Part shown: piece by piece, positions 8,451 to 18,025 of the stretch
Position numbering within the stretch: the first letter of the stretch is position 1
Layout: each line of letters opens with the position of its first letter
Assembly: GCA_905480105.1 (NCBI GenBank)
Contig: CAJQPC010000012.1
Span: 1 to 35,848, forward strand
Source: an uncultured bacterium
GTDB taxonomy: Bacteria > Myxococcota_A > UBA796 > CAJQPC01
DNA: 35,848 bases
Direction: 5' to 3'
Notes under the pieces: generated by a model
Database searches by the model: none
What the model was told of the DNA's origin: nothing
Seen by the model: the letters and a program-made list of their open reading frames with translations, nothing else
Position numbers and translations under genes: made by a program

Positions 8451-8480
8451 CCCCGAGACCGTCCGCGAAGGGTCCCGGGG
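8451..8480 (-). terminator. Possible terminator for ferredoxin gene
   Basis: CCCCGGGACC and GGTCTCGGGG (minus strand) pair in a 10-bp stem with one mismatch and a 10-base loop, about 40 bases after the ferredoxin stop. The following tract TTAAAAG is poor in T, so this is weak or partly Rho-dependent. Confidence 0.35.
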
Positions 8481-8519
8481 TTCACCGGCAAGAACAACAC
8501 AGACAACACCCAGGGGTAC

Positions 8520-8807
8520 CTACACGTCACCCGGGTCCAACAAGAGTGTGGCGTCTCCCACAATGCACGCCTGACACCCCAAGCGCTGGTCGTCTCGATC
8601 CAAGAAAGGCGGCTCGACCTCCTCTTCCATTTCGGAGAGCTTGCCGGTCACAACGCGTACCCGGCAGGTATTGCACGCAGCAAACCCGCCACAGGCTGCG
8701 ACCATCTCGATGTCGTGGGTCAAACAGACCTCGTAGACGGTCTCCCCAAGAGGAGCGTCCACGCTGCGGTCTCCAGCATCAAGACCGCGGAAGTGGAGTG
8801 TGGGCAT
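8520..8807 (-). CDS. [2Fe-2S] ferredoxin, adrenodoxin/ISC type
   Basis: 95-residue electron carrier. The four cluster ligands are C39, C45, C48 and C78 in the pattern CX5CX2CX29C (ACGGFAACNTCR ... RLGCQ). The CX5C spacing is that of adrenodoxin/Isc-Fdx type rather than the CX4C of plant-type photosynthetic ferredoxins. The N-terminal strand and the acidic helix EMEEEVEPP, usually the partner-binding surface, are present. It follows the IscA-type gene on the same strand with a 49-base gap, so it is likely co-transcribed and may supply electrons in Fe-S cluster assembly. Its ribosome binding site is weak. Confidence 0.92.
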   Translation of the reverse strand: MPTLHFRGLDAGDRSVDAPLGETVYEVCLTHDIEMVAACGGFAACNTCRVRVVTGKLSEMEEEVEPPFLDRDDQRLGCQACIVGDATLLLDPGDV

Positions 8808-8856
8808 GAATCTGGCTCGCTCTGGACCTATTTCGCTTGGGCCCAGTCTTTAAGAC

Positions 8857-9228
8857 TCAGTAGGCCGAGGCGCCTGCGCTGCCCATCTTGTCATCGATGT
8901 CAAAGCTTTCCCCGCAGCCACAAGCCCGCTTGGCATTGGGGTTCAAGATCTTGAAACCCGCCTCCATCAGAGAGTCCTGAAAGTCGATTACCGTGCCGGT
9001 GAGGTAATCAAGCTTGAAGGCACCCACGAGCACCCGCACGTCTTCGTAGGAGTACTCCGAGTCGTCCTCGAGCTCGGGGCCTTCGACGAACTCGAGTTGA
9101 TAGCTGTAGCCACTGCAGCCCCCACCGCGGATTGCAAGGCGCAGGGCGTAGCCCTCCATCTCGTTCTCTTTAAGGAGACTGTGGATCTGAGTGATGGCCG
9201 CGGGGCTTAGGGTCACGGGATGGGACAT
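8857..9228 (-). CDS. IscA/ErpA/HesB-type iron-sulfur carrier
   Basis: 123-residue A-type Fe-S cluster carrier that delivers clusters to target apoproteins in the cytosol. The three conserved Cys are C38 in GGGCSGYSY, and C103 and C105 in ACGCGESF. I use the ATG at 9228, with GGAGAG just upstream; the longer ORF to 9372 would run into the divergent trpE gene. A C-terminal tail of about 15 residues (DKMGSAGASAY) extends past the usual end at GCGESF. Paired with the ferredoxin gene. ErpA and IscA cannot be told apart safely from motifs alone. Confidence 0.9.
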   Translation of the reverse strand: MSHPVTLSPAAITQIHSLLKENEMEGYALRLAIRGGGCSGYSYQLEFVEGPELEDDSEYSYEDVRVLVGAFKLDYLTGTVIDFQDSLMEAGFKILNPNAKRACGCGESFDIDDKMGSAGASAY

Positions 9229-9321
9229 CGGGGCTCTCCGGAAGTTCTGAGCCCATAGTATGCGCGGCTGCGCAGATCGCAAGTTAGGACTGAGCGCCGT
9301 CAGCGAGGTCCAGCCCCCTAA

Positions 9322-10815
9322 ATGCGAAGCACCACCCCAGACTTGGCCACTTTTAAGGCCCACGCGGCACAAGGTGCCCCCGCCGCAATTCCTGTCTTTC
9401 GGGAGATCCTCGCAGACCTGGACACACCGGTCTCCGCCTTTCTACGAGTGGGCGGTCCCGAAAAGGACCACGCCTTCCTGCTCGAATCGGTCGAGGGCGG
9501 AGAGAAGTGGGGGCGCTATTCCATCATCGGCCTGGAACCTGCCTTTGTCCTGAGCGCAAAGGGTCGGCACTGCAAGGTGATCAAGGATGGCTTTGTCACC
9601 CACCGTGAAGAGCGAGATGATCCCCTGCGCTTTGTGGAAGAGCAGCTGGCTGCATTTCGGCCCGTGCGAGTCCCCGGGCTGCCACGCTTCTGGGGCGGGG
9701 CTGTGGGCTGGCTTGGCTACGACGCCGTTCGCTGGTGGGAGCGGTTGCTACCCGAACACCCTGCAGGCGAAGACGCACCTCCAACCCTCTCGCTGTCGGT
9801 GCCGCGTTCGCTGCTGATCTTTGACACTCTGCGCCAGCGCATCTTGGTGGTCGAGCTCGTGTTGACCTTGCCTGGGGTGGATGCACAAGTGCTCTACGAG
9901 GGGGCCATTCAGAGAATCGACAAGCGCATTGCTCAGCTTCGTGCTCCTGCTCCAGTACGAGAAAGAACCCCCCCCCGAGCCGGCGGCCTACGCTCGAACA
10001 TGGAGGAGCCCCAGTACCAAGACAAGGTTCGGCGCATTGTGGAGTACATCCGCTCCGGCGATGTCATTCAGTGCGTGCTCTCCCAACGATTTGAGCTGGA
10101 CTACGAGGGGGCGCCCTTCGATCTCTACCGGGCCCTGCGGGCCGTCAATCCTTCCCCCTACATGTTCTTTATCAACGACCCTGAGCAGCTGGTGGTCGGT
10201 GCCTCTCCCGAGGTCATGGTGCGCGTGGAGGGAGACCAGGTTCTGGTCGCACCGATCGCTGGCACGCGGAAGCGCGGGGCGAACGAAACAGAGGACCTGG
10301 CCTTAGAAGCAGAGCTCCTGGCGGACCCAAAGGAGCGAGCCGAGCACGTCATGCTCGTAGACCTGGCCCGCAACGACGTGGGCCGTATCGCCGCCCCAGG
10401 AACGGTCCAAGTACCCGACCTGATGCACGTGGAGCGCTACAGCCACGTGATGCACATCTGCTCCACGGTCTCGGGCACCCTGGCCCCTGGAAAGACCTCC
10501 TACGACGCCGTGAGGGCAACCTTTCCAGCTGGGACTTTGAGTGGGGCCCCAAAGGTACGGGCGATGGAGATTCTGGATGCGCTGGAGCCTTGCGCGCGCG
10601 GCCTGTACGGCGGCTCGGTGGGCTACTTCGGGTTCGACGGCAACATCGACCTGTGCATCGCCATTCGCACGGCGTTTCGGCACTCTGACACCTGGCACCT
10701 ACAGGTAGGGGCAGGCATTGTGGCGGACTCCGATCCGGCCTTTGAGTACCAGGAGACCTTGAGCAAAGCCGGCGGAGTGCTGCGCGCACTTGAGTTGGCA
10801 CGGGAGGGGCTGTGA
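9322..10815 (+). CDS. trpE: Anthranilate synthase component I
   Basis: Converts chorismate with ammonia or glutamine to anthranilate, the first step of tryptophan synthesis. 497 residues, typical length. The tryptophan-feedback motif LLES is intact at 53-56. The chorismate-binding domain carries [54 protein letters not shown] and the [10 protein letters not shown] and [11 protein letters not shown] blocks. It is the first gene of trpEGDCFBA and overlaps trpG in GTGA. No leader peptide rich in Trp codons is visible in the 93 bases before it, so classical attenuation is not evident. Confidence 0.96.
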   Translation: MRSTTPDLATFKAHAAQGAPAAIPVFREILADLDTPVSAFLRVGGPEKDHAFLLESVEGGEKWGRYSIIGLEPAFVLSAKGRHCKVIKDGFVTHREERDDPLRFVEEQLAAFRPVRVPGLPRFWGGAVGWLGYDAVRWWERLLPEHPAGEDAPPTLSLSVPRSLLIFDTLRQRILVVELVLTLPGVDAQVLYEGAIQRIDKRIAQLRAPAPVRERTPPRAGGLRSNMEEPQYQDKVRRIVEYIRSGDVIQCVLSQRFELDYEGAPFDLYRALRAVNPSPYMFFINDPEQLVVGASPEVMVRVEGDQVLVAPIAGTRKRGANETEDLALEAELLADPKERAEHVMLVDLARNDVGRIAAPGTVQVPDLMHVERYSHVMHICSTVSGTLAPGKTSYDAVRATFPAGTLSGAPKVRAMEILDALEPCARGLYGGSVGYFGFDGNIDLCIAIRTAFRHSDTWHLQVGAGIVADSDPAFEYQETLSKAGGVLRALELAREGL

Positions 10816-11390
10816 AAGTCCTGGTCATCGACAACTACGACAGCTTTACCTACAACCTGGTTCAGTACCTGCAAATCCTGGGATGCGACGTTCCGGTCTT
10901 CCGGAATGACCAGATCACCGTTCAAGAGATCCGAGCGCATGCCCCAGACCGCCTGCTGCTGAGCCCTGGACCCTGTGACCCTGACCAAGCCGGGATCAGC
11001 CTGCAGGCCATCTCAGAGCTTGCTGGAACCTTACCCATCCTGGGGGTCTGTCTGGGCCACCAGAGCATCGGTCAGGTTTTTGGCGGCAAAGTCGTGCGGG
11101 CCCCCGAGCTCATGCACGGCAAGACCAGCGCGATGTACCACACCGGCCAAGGCGTGTTCTCGGACTTGCCCAGCCCCTTCCTGGCAACCCGCTACCACTC
11201 TCTGATGGTGGAGCAGGAGAGCCTGCCTGAGTGCTTGGAGATCACCGCATGGACACCCGGTCCAGAAGGCGATCTGATCATGGGTTTAAGGCACAAGACC
11301 CTGGACATCCAAGGCGTGCAATTCCACCCCGAGAGCGTTCTGAGCGAACACGGCATGCAGCTCCTGCAAAACTTTATGGAGGGCAAGTGA
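10812..11390 (+). CDS. trpG: Anthranilate synthase component II, glutamine amidotransferase
   Basis: Supplies ammonia from glutamine to TrpE. 192 residues, class I amidotransferase fold. The nucleophile is C80 in [10 protein letters not shown]; the His-Glu pair is in [13 protein letters not shown] near the C-terminus. The SPGPCDP oxyanion-side loop is present. It is a free-standing subunit, not fused to TrpD or TrpE. GTG start overlapping the trpE stop by 4 bases; its own stop overlaps the trpD start in GTGA. Confidence 0.96.
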   Translation: MKVLVIDNYDSFTYNLVQYLQILGCDVPVFRNDQITVQEIRAHAPDRLLLSPGPCDPDQAGISLQAISELAGTLPILGVCLGHQSIGQVFGGKVVRAPELMHGKTSAMYHTGQGVFSDLPSPFLATRYHSLMVEQESLPECLEITAWTPGPEGDLIMGLRHKTLDIQGVQFHPESVLSEHGMQLLQNFMEGK

Positions 11391-12397
11391 AGGCATTTCT
11401 CGAGCAGGTCTTAAACGGCCAGGACCTGACTGCAGATCAGGTCAGTGCGCTCTTCAACGCGATGCTCGCCGGTGAGCTGGATCCCAACTTCATCGCCGGT
11501 ATGCTGATTGCGCTGCGGGCCAAGGGCGAGAGCGTGGTCGAGATCGCTTCAGCAGCCAAGGTGATGCGGGCCCACGCGGTGGCCATCCCCTCCCCGTCAG
11601 GCCAAATCTTGGTGGATACCTGCGGAACAGGTGGAGACCTGAGCGGAACCTTCAACCTGAGCACTGCTGCGGCCATCACCGTGGCAACAATGGGCGCCAA
11701 GGTGGCCAAGCACGGCAACCGCAGCGTGAGCTCAAAGGCGGGCAGCGCAGACGTATTGGAAGCCCTGGGTGTCCAGCTGGGCGGCCCCCCAGAACGCTTG
11801 GCCGAAATCCTCCAGGACGTGGGGATCTCCTTCCTTTTTGCGCCAGCACATCATGCCAGCACCCGCCACGCGGTTGGACCCAGAAAGGCCTTGGGAGTGC
11901 GCACCATCTTCAACCTCTTGGGACCATTGACCAACCCGGCCGGCGCCCAGCGCCAGATACTGGGGGTCTTTGCAGCGGAGTGGGTGGAGCCCATCGCGCA
12001 GGTGCTTAAGGAGCTCGGAAGCGAGCACGCCTTGGTCGTTCATGGGCATGGCGGGCTGGACGAGCTGAGCATTTCAGGCCCAACTGAAGTGGCCGAGTTG
12101 CGCAACGGAGTGGTCACACTGCACCAAGTCACTCCAGAGCAGGTGGGACTAGACCGTGGCGACCTGGGCACTCTTGCCGGGGGTACCGCCCAGGACAACG
12201 CCGAGATCCTGCGTTCCATCTTTCAGGGTGAGCGCAGCCCGAGAGCCGACGCAGTGGCCTTTGGGGCTGGCGCGGCGGCCTACGTTGCTGGACTACACCC
12301 ATCCCTTAAGGAGGGAGTCCAGTCTGCGCGGGCCCTACTGCACAGCGGCAAGGTTCAAGGCACCCTCACCCACTTGGTCCACGAGAGTCAACGATGA
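11387..12397 (+). CDS. trpD: Anthranilate phosphoribosyltransferase
   Basis: Joins anthranilate to PRPP giving N-(5-phosphoribosyl)anthranilate. 336 residues from GTG 11387, which overlaps the trpG stop and has GGAGG inside the trpG end; the longer ORF to 11231 lies in another frame of trpG. Family motifs: DTCGTGGD (PRPP loop), [52 protein letters not shown] and [10 protein letters not shown]. Ends overlapping the trpC start in ATGA. Confidence 0.96.
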   Translation: MKAFLEQVLNGQDLTADQVSALFNAMLAGELDPNFIAGMLIALRAKGESVVEIASAAKVMRAHAVAIPSPSGQILVDTCGTGGDLSGTFNLSTAAAITVATMGAKVAKHGNRSVSSKAGSADVLEALGVQLGGPPERLAEILQDVGISFLFAPAHHASTRHAVGPRKALGVRTIFNLLGPLTNPAGAQRQILGVFAAEWVEPIAQVLKELGSEHALVVHGHGGLDELSISGPTEVAELRNGVVTLHQVTPEQVGLDRGDLGTLAGGTAQDNAEILRSIFQGERSPRADAVAFGAGAAAYVAGLHPSLKEGVQSARALLHSGKVQGTLTHLVHESQR

Positions 12398-13150
12398 GCA
12401 GCTTCTTGGACCGCATTCGCCCAGCCAAAGAGAACGAGGTCGAGGCCCTGCTCAACAGCCCGCCTGCTCCAATTCAGCGCACCATCCGCAGCCTGGCGGG
12501 TGCCCTACGCACACCCGGTCTTTCCGCCATCGCAGAGATCAAGCGTCGCAGCCCCTCTCGGGGAGACATTCGTCCCGGGGGACCCTGTGGAGATCGCCCT
12601 GGCCTACCAAGCTGCCGGCGCCGCTGGAATCTCCGTGCTCACCGACGGCCCCCACTTTGGCGGAAGCCTGAAGGACCTGGAACACGTCTCAGCCGCGGTA
12701 AACATCCCCGTGCTGCGAAAGGACTTCCTGATCCACAAGGTACAGCTGGACGAAGCCCACGCCCACGGTGCCGACGCTGCACTGCTAATGGTCTCGATGT
12801 TGAAACCAACCCAGCTCAAACACATGTTGCGACACGCACACGAGCTTGGCCTGGAGTGCCTGGTCGAAGCCCACTCGGCGGACGAAGTCAAAGTCGCCAT
12901 CGATTGCGGCGCGATCGTTTTAGGTGTGAACAACCGGGACCTGCGCAGTCTGAACATCGATCTGGCTGTCTGTGAGGCCCTGATCCCGACCCTACCCGAC
13001 ACCGTAGTGGCCGTGGCCGAGTCCGGAGTGCACAACCGTGCAGACGCGCTGCGTATGGAAAAATCCGGCGCGATGGCGATCTTGGTGGGCACGGGCCTGA
13101 TGACACAGGATGATCCAGGCGCTGCTCTGTCAGCGCTCTTGGGGCGCTGA
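12394..13150 (+). CDS. trpC: Indole-3-glycerol phosphate synthase, internal frameshift
   Basis: Closes the indole ring from CdRP to indole-3-glycerol phosphate. Both halves are well preserved but lie in different frames. Frame one runs from the ATG at 12394 to EIKRRSPSRGDIRPGG; frame two continues from about 12581 as GDPVEIALAYQAAGAAGISV with RKDFL, GVNNRDL, AESGVH and LVGTGLM. The break is at a run of five G (12577-12581). Joining needs either one extra base skipped or two bases added; adding two restores the usual spacing between the IRP and DPVEIA blocks. Unshifted translation would stop near 12975. A sequencing error in the G run is the simplest view; a fresh mutation or programmed shift is possible. 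Combined length is about 250 residues, normal for TrpC. Confidence 0.85.
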
Positions 13151-13152
13151 AT

Positions 13153-13755
13153 ATGTGGGTCAAGGTCTGCGGGGTGACCTGTATGGACCAAGCGCGGCAG
13201 GTGCAGGCTTGCGGCGTGGATGCCATCGGACTGAACCTTGTTCCGAGTTCCAAGCGCTGCATCTCCCCGAAACTGGCCACCGAGATCGCCGAAGCTCTGG
13301 ACTGCGAGGTCGTACTGTTGGTCGCCAACATGGACGAGATTGAGCTGGGAGAACTAGTGGACCAGGTCCAACCGGATCGTGTGCAGCTCCACGGCTCCGA
13401 GTCCCCGTCCTTTGGTGCCTGGCTGGGGACACCTCTGCTCAAGGCCCACCGGGCCAAAGCGGGTGTCTTGTCTGAGATTCAGCGCTTCGGGCAGCAGCGC
13501 TTTCTCTTGGATGCTTATGTGCCCGGCGAATTGGGGGGAACGGGGGCCCGGGTTGATCTGGCTCTTGCGCGCCAAGCTGCAGCCATGGGTGAGTGCGTGC
13601 TGGCCGGCGGTCTAACTCCGGAGAATGTGGTCGAGATCATCGATGCGGTGCACCCCTGGGGCGTGGACACGGCCAGCGGTGTGGAGTCCGGCCCGGGCAT
13701 CAAAGACTTGGCCCGCGTGCGCGCCTTTGTGGAGGCAGCGAAGGGCGCCCGTTAA
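13153..13755 (+). CDS. trpF: Phosphoribosylanthranilate isomerase
   Basis: Amadori rearrangement of PRA to CdRP, a (beta/alpha)8 barrel of 200 residues. The catalytic Cys is in VKVCGVT at the N-terminus, the catalytic Asp in LLDAYVPG. Phosphate-binding loops are LAGGLTPENV and VDTASGVESGPGIKD. VQLHG marks strand 4. The usual SPR after the second strand is PSSKR here. It starts 2 bases after the trpC stop and is a separate protein, not fused to TrpC. Confidence 0.95.
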   Translation: MWVKVCGVTCMDQARQVQACGVDAIGLNLVPSSKRCISPKLATEIAEALDCEVVLLVANMDEIELGELVDQVQPDRVQLHGSESPSFGAWLGTPLLKAHRAKAGVLSEIQRFGQQRFLLDAYVPGELGGTGARVDLALARQAAAMGECVLAGGLTPENVVEIIDAVHPWGVDTASGVESGPGIKDLARVRAFVEAAKGAR

Positions 13756-13778
13756 CTTAGATACTTGCAGGAGCAGAG

Positions 13779-14963
13779 ATGCCCGTCGTTCCCGACGCCC
13801 GCGGCCACTACGGCCTATTCGGTGGCCGCTATGTGGCCGAGACCCTGGTTCCTCCATTGGAGGAGCTGACCCTGGCTTGGGAAAAGGCCTGGGCTGATCC
13901 CAGCTTTAGAGCCGAGTACGAAGACCTCCTGGTCAACTACGTCGGCCGGCCCTCAAGGCTTTACTTTGCCAAGCGACTCTCCGAGACAGTGGGTGCGCGA
14001 ATCTGGCTCAAGCGCGAGGATCTAAACCACACTGGAGCCCACAAGATCAACAATTGTGTCGGCCAGATCCTCTTGGCCAAACGCATGGGCAAGACGCGCA
14101 TCATCGCGGAGACCGGCGCAGGACAGCACGGAGTGGCGACAGCCACAGCCTGCGCGCTCTTTAATCTCCCATGCGTGGTCTACATGGGCGCAGAGGACAC
14201 CGTACGCCAGCGTCTGAACGTGGCCCGGATGCGCCTGCTGGGCGCCGAGGTCCGGCCCGTACACAGCGGCACCGCCACTCTAAAAGACGCCATGAACGAG
14301 GCCCTGCGCGACTGGGTCACCAACGTGGGCGACACCTTCTACTGCATTGGATCTGTAGCCGGGCCACACCCCTATCCTGTGATGGTGCGCGAGCTTCAGG
14401 CCTGCATCGGCATCGAGGCCAAGGCCCAGCTGCAGGATGCTGGGGTGGGTCTTCCCGACGCCATCGTCGCCTGCGTGGGCGGGGGCTCCAACGCGATGGG
14501 AATCTTCCATGCCTTTCGCGACGAGCTGGGGGTCGAGCTGATTGGAGTAGAGGCGGCAGGCAAGGGCATCGAGAGCGGCGAACACGCCAGCTCCATTGCA
14601 GGCGACCAGATCGGTGTCCTGCACGGACAGAAGACCTACCTGCTGCAAGACAATCACGGTCAGGTTCAACCCGCCTGGTCCATATCAGCGGGCCTGGACT
14701 ACCCAGGTGTGGGCCCCGAACACGCCTACTTCCACAAGACCGGACGCGCCAAGTACATCTCGGTCACCGACCAAGAGGCCCTGGACGCAACCCAGCTGCT
14801 CTCCAGGCTCGAAGGCATCGTGCCAGCCCTGGAGACGGCCCACGCGATCGCCGCCCTACCCCGCGTCGTTCAGTTCACCGGTCCCGACGCGGACATCCTG
14901 GTGAACCTAAGCGGGCGCGGTGACAAAGACACTGAGACCCTGATGCGAGAGTTGAAGCTGTGA
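13779..14963 (+). CDS. trpB: Tryptophan synthase beta chain
   Basis: Condenses indole with serine using PLP. 394 residues. PLP Lys is K89 in HTGAHKINN; other motifs are [22 protein letters not shown], the phosphate-binding GGGSNAMG, and SGRGDKD at the C-terminus. AGGAG lies 6 bases before the ATG and a 23-base gap separates it from trpF, the largest gap in the operon. Overlaps trpA in GTGA, consistent with a 1:1 alpha2-beta2 complex. Confidence 0.97.
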   Translation: MPVVPDARGHYGLFGGRYVAETLVPPLEELTLAWEKAWADPSFRAEYEDLLVNYVGRPSRLYFAKRLSETVGARIWLKREDLNHTGAHKINNCVGQILLAKRMGKTRIIAETGAGQHGVATATACALFNLPCVVYMGAEDTVRQRLNVARMRLLGAEVRPVHSGTATLKDAMNEALRDWVTNVGDTFYCIGSVAGPHPYPVMVRELQACIGIEAKAQLQDAGVGLPDAIVACVGGGSNAMGIFHAFRDELGVELIGVEAAGKGIESGEHASSIAGDQIGVLHGQKTYLLQDNHGQVQPAWSISAGLDYPGVGPEHAYFHKTGRAKYISVTDQEALDATQLLSRLEGIVPALETAHAIAALPRVVQFTGPDADILVNLSGRGDKDTETLMRELKL

Positions 14964-15727
14964 ACCGCTTGGATGAAATCTTCGCCAGGGACAAGACAGC
15001 CCTGGTGACCTACCTGTGCGCCGGCGACCCCAGCGTGGACGAGAGCTTGCCCTTGTTTCAGGCCTTGGCCGACGCCGGTGCTGACGTGCTGGAAATCGGA
15101 GTTCCCTTCTCAGACCCTGGCGCGGATGGCCCCGCCATCCAGCGCTCCGCTGAGCGCGCTCTGGCTTCTGGGGCGACTCTGGAGAAGGTCCTGGAGATGA
15201 CCGGAAAGATCCAAGGCGACAGTGCCAAAGTACTCTTCGGCTACCTGAACCCCTTCCTAAGCTACGGCTACGAGCGCTTGGCTGCCCGCTGCGCCGAGGT
15301 CGGTATTCACGGACTGCTGGTCGTGGACTGCCCACCGGAGGAGGAGCCTGAGCTACGGGCTGCTCTGGATTCCCGGAACATCCATCCCATCCTGCTCATC
15401 GCGCCCACCACTCCCGACGACCGAATCGCGGCCCTGGGCCCAAGCGCTGGTGGCTTTGCCTACTACGTGTCCATGGCAGGCGTAACGGGTGCCGCCTTCC
15501 AAGGGGGTCAGGCCCTGGTGGACCGCATCGCTCGGGTTCGCAAGCTGGCGGGTCTTCCGGTCGCAGTGGGCTTTGGGATCGCCACACCACAAGACGCCGC
15601 TTCCGTTGCCTCGGGGGCAGATGGGGTCGTTGTAGGGTCGGCCTTGGTGCGCATCGTCGAGGCCCATGGAGCCAAGGCTGCAGCGGAACTCTCCAAGCTC
15701 ACCGCCGCCCTAAAAGCAGCGCTCTAA
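14960..15727 (+). CDS. trpA: Tryptophan synthase alpha chain
   Basis: Cleaves indole-3-glycerol phosphate to indole and glyceraldehyde 3-phosphate; indole is channelled to TrpB. 255 residues. Catalytic E45 and D56 ([14 protein letters not shown]) have the spacing of the E. coli pair E49/D60. Other motifs are [21 protein letters not shown] and [11 protein letters not shown] start overlaps the trpB stop. Last gene of the operon; only 7 bases separate it from the convergent membrane-protein gene, and no terminator hairpin is visible there. Confidence 0.96.
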   Translation: MNRLDEIFARDKTALVTYLCAGDPSVDESLPLFQALADAGADVLEIGVPFSDPGADGPAIQRSAERALASGATLEKVLEMTGKIQGDSAKVLFGYLNPFLSYGYERLAARCAEVGIHGLLVVDCPPEEEPELRAALDSRNIHPILLIAPTTPDDRIAALGPSAGGFAYYVSMAGVTGAAFQGGQALVDRIARVRKLAGLPVAVGFGIATPQDAASVASGADGVVVGSALVRIVEAHGAKAAAELSKLTAALKAAL

Positions 15728-15734
15728 GCAAGAT

Positions 15735-17006
15735 TTATGGAGCAGTCACCGTGCAACCACTGGGGCACTGCTCCAAGACTTCCTTGAGCAGCGTGGTGAC
15801 CTGGATGGGTTGGCCCCCGCTGGCCCGCTCCAGTGGCACAACCCCGTAGACCGTATGGGTCAGCGCGTCGTGCAGGGCCAGCTCAGGTCCACCGACCACC
15901 ACAGCGAGCTTGTCCACGCCAAAGGGTGTGGCGAGCAGTTCTTGGGCAGGGGCTTCCGGGCGGAGTGCCAGGACCAAGCGCCCCTGGTTGTCCGTGTAGC
16001 GTTGAGCATGCTCAAGCGGCATATCGATGGGCACTCCTGTGCGTGAGTCGAACCAGCGACCAGCTTCCAGCATCAGGATGGCCGTGCTGCCTAAACCGGG
16101 GTCTCCAGGGGCGGCCACGGTGGGCAGGCTTTCCAGGCGGCTCTGCAACACGACGAACTGGCCAGGACGGGAATAGGCACGCACCCGGTCTTTCGCAAAG
16201 TGGGTGGGCACATTGAAGATCAGCGCGGCAGTGGACACGCCCAGAGCGATCAGCAGGCTGGTGGCGAAGGCCTCCGGTGCCTGACCAACCTTGCCAGGAA
16301 TCAATGCCAACAGCGCGCATGCTCCAACGATGGCGCACACTACAAAGCCGCTGTTTAGACCCCACCCCACAAGATCAGGCAGCTCTACTAGCTCAGGATT
16401 GCCGGCCAAGGCTTGATAGCCCCATCCCTCATTGAGCCGGCTAACGGCAAGGTAGTTGGCGATGGCGCCCATCACTCCGCCCGCCCCGATGCTGACCATT
16501 CGCTGCGCGCGGCGCTCCGGGTCGGGATCCTGGCGACTCAGTGCAAGGACCAAGGGACCCAAGGCGGCCACCAGATAGGCGGGTTGCAGCACGGCGAACT
16601 TCAGGTTGTCAAAGGGCAAGGTTAGCCCGACCACACCGAAGAGCATCACCACGCCCAGACCGATGGACCAACTCCTGTTTCCCAGCACTGGCGCAGGCAC
16701 CCGCAGCGCCTCGATAGTGCTGGTGCCTAAGAACGCCGCTGCAGACCAGAACAGGGCCAGGGATTCCTGCTCGAGCACCTCACCCAGAATACGGGCGGCC
16801 AGAGTGGGATCCACGTCTCCGAAACGCACCTGGTCCAAGGCGATCTTGGCCCCACTAAAAGCCAAGATCGAGCTGAACATCAGCGTGGCCATGGGGAGAA
16901 GTAGAATCGGCCAACGTCGCTTCTTATCTGGTGGAAACAGAAGGAACGCCAGAATCCAACAAGCCAAGGCGAGGACTGGGGGGGCCACATTGAGCAGCAG
17001 GGCCAT
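15735..17006 (-). CDS. Polytopic membrane protein with C-terminal soluble domain
   Basis: 423 residues, family not recognised. About eight hydrophobic helices fill residues 1-250 (for example LALACWILAFLLFP, MLFGVVGLTLPF, LLALIPG). They are followed by a soluble domain of about 170 residues that ends with CPSGCTVTAP, two Cys that could form a disulfide if exported. The helix count being even would place N- and C-termini on the same side; which side cannot be told. It is the last gene of the long minus-strand run, 26 bases after the Sel1-like gene, and its stop faces the trpA stop. Confidence 0.7.
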   Translation of the reverse strand: MALLLNVAPPVLALACWILAFLLFPPDKKRRWPILLLPMATLMFSSILAFSGAKIALDQVRFGDVDPTLAARILGEVLEQESLALFWSAAAFLGTSTIEALRVPAPVLGNRSWSIGLGVVMLFGVVGLTLPFDNLKFAVLQPAYLVAALGPLVLALSRQDPDPERRAQRMVSIGAGGVMGAIANYLAVSRLNEGWGYQALAGNPELVELPDLVGWGLNSGFVVCAIVGACALLALIPGKVGQAPEAFATSLLIALGVSTAALIFNVPTHFAKDRVRAYSRPGQFVVLQSRLESLPTVAAPGDPGLGSTAILMLEAGRWFDSRTGVPIDMPLEHAQRYTDNQGRLVLALRPEAPAQELLATPFGVDKLAVVVGGPELALHDALTHTVYGVVPLERASGGQPIQVTTLLKEVLEQCPSGCTVTAP

Positions 17007-17032
17007 GGGGCCTCCGGGTGAGCCTCCTTAAC

Positions 17033-17629
17033 CTACTGGCAAGCAGACTCGGCTCCAGCCTTGCACGCTTGAGCCCGTACCTTGCCTGCCTCGTCTCCAG
17101 CCGCGTCGAGCTGACTCAGGAGCGCCAAGCAGGACTCGGCATGCCCACCATCGCAGGCCTTGCGATGCAAAGCGCTGGCCTGCTCTCGCATCGCCGCATC
17201 AGAGCTGCTCATCAGGGGCTCAGTCAGGAGCAGGCAGGCATCATAGATTCCACCATCACAGGCTTGGCGCAGAAGCATTTTCCCTTGGCTGGAGTCCCGG
17301 TAGTCTATCGGACCAGCCACGTGCAGCAGCGATAGGTGGTAGCAGGCCTGGGCCCCTCCCACGGAGCAGCGGGCCTGGAGCTCAGCGAAGGCTTCGGCGT
17401 TGGCGCTCAGAACCAGACCACTGCCCCCAGTAGCGTACTGGTCTAGATCTCGGAAAAAGCATGCCTGCTCATTCCCCTTCTTGCAGCCCAAATCAAAGCT
17501 GGTCCTTCCCCCGCTCCCAGACTCGTAGCTTCGGTACAAGCCTGCATCCAGGCAGGCTTTCGCGCTATCAGTGGCCGAGCAGTCGCTGCGGTCCTGGGTA
17601 GCGAAAATCAATGTGGCCAACAGCAGCAT
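17033..17629 (-). CDS. Exported Cys-rich Sel1-like repeat protein
   Basis: 198 residues with a short hydrophobic N-terminus (LLLATLIFA), so probably exported. It contains about five repeats of the pattern CxxGxxxAC: LGCKKGNEQAC, ARCSVGGAQAC, QACDGGIYDAC, KACDGGHAESC and QACKAGAESAC. Paired Cys at this spacing are typical of disulfide-bridged Sel1/Hcp-type alpha-alpha repeats, which usually serve protein-protein contacts outside the cytoplasm. The ATG is preceded by GGAGTGAG. It lies between DUF2752 and the membrane protein and may act with them. Confidence 0.75.
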   Translation of the reverse strand: MLLLATLIFATQDRSDCSATDSAKACLDAGLYRSYESGSGGRTSFDLGCKKGNEQACFFRDLDQYATGGSGLVLSANAEAFAELQARCSVGGAQACYHLSLLHVAGPIDYRDSSQGKMLLRQACDGGIYDACLLLTEPLMSSSDAAMREQASALHRKACDGGHAESCLALLSQLDAAGDEAGKVRAQACKAGAESACQ

Positions 17630-17671
17630 GTCTCACTCCGAGCGGAACGGTAGCACGACCCTTGGGAGCGC

Positions 17672-18025
17672 TCAGCTCTTCCCTTTGGTGTCTCTCAGCT
17701 GCAGTGCTCCGCGGGCAATCAGCAATGCTCTATATGGAATCTGACTGGCAATAAGCAGCCAAAGTGGCGGCCCGCCGCGGTTGAGCAACCACGCCGCATC
17801 CAGATTCCCGTGCGCGGTAAGGATGAAGCTGCGGGTCATCCCACAGCCCAAGCACTCCATGCCCAAGACATTCACGAACACACAGAGAGGGGGAACCTTC
17901 CAGCCAAAGATGCGCGCAACCTCTGGGTCGGCGCTCATCAAAATGCTGAGCAGAACAATCGTGCTGCACAAGACCAACACGCCAATGTTGCCCCGCAGGC
18001 GCCCCCTGAGAGAGCCCTCGTTCAA
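17672..18025 (-). CDS. DUF2752 membrane protein
   Basis: 117 residues. The family hallmark, CxxCGMTRxF, is seen as CLGCGMTRSF at about 58-67, followed by LTAHGNLDAAW, as in DUF2752. Two or three hydrophobic segments flank it (IGVLVLCSTIVLLSILM; PPLWLLIASQIPYRALLIA). The family is a small inner-membrane protein of unknown role. The start appears to be TTG at 18025, overlapping the nusB stop in TTGA; no ATG is available, so the start is moderately sure. Confidence 0.78.
   Translation of the reverse strand: MNEGSLRGRLRGNIGVLVLCSTIVLLSILMSADPEVARIFGWKVPPLCVFVNVLGMECLGCGMTRSFILTAHGNLDAAWLLNRGGPPLWLLIASQIPYRALLIARGALQLRDTKGKS

Noticed and set aside
9260-9321. Possible trp leader peptide before trpE
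   Set aside because: The ATG at 9260 opens a frame that runs into trpE and has no run of Trp codons, and no terminator/antiterminator pair is seen.
14171-14923. 250-residue ORF inside trpB
   Set aside because: Shadow frame of trpB, dominated by Arg, Gly and Pro as expected from GC-rich coding DNA read out of frame.
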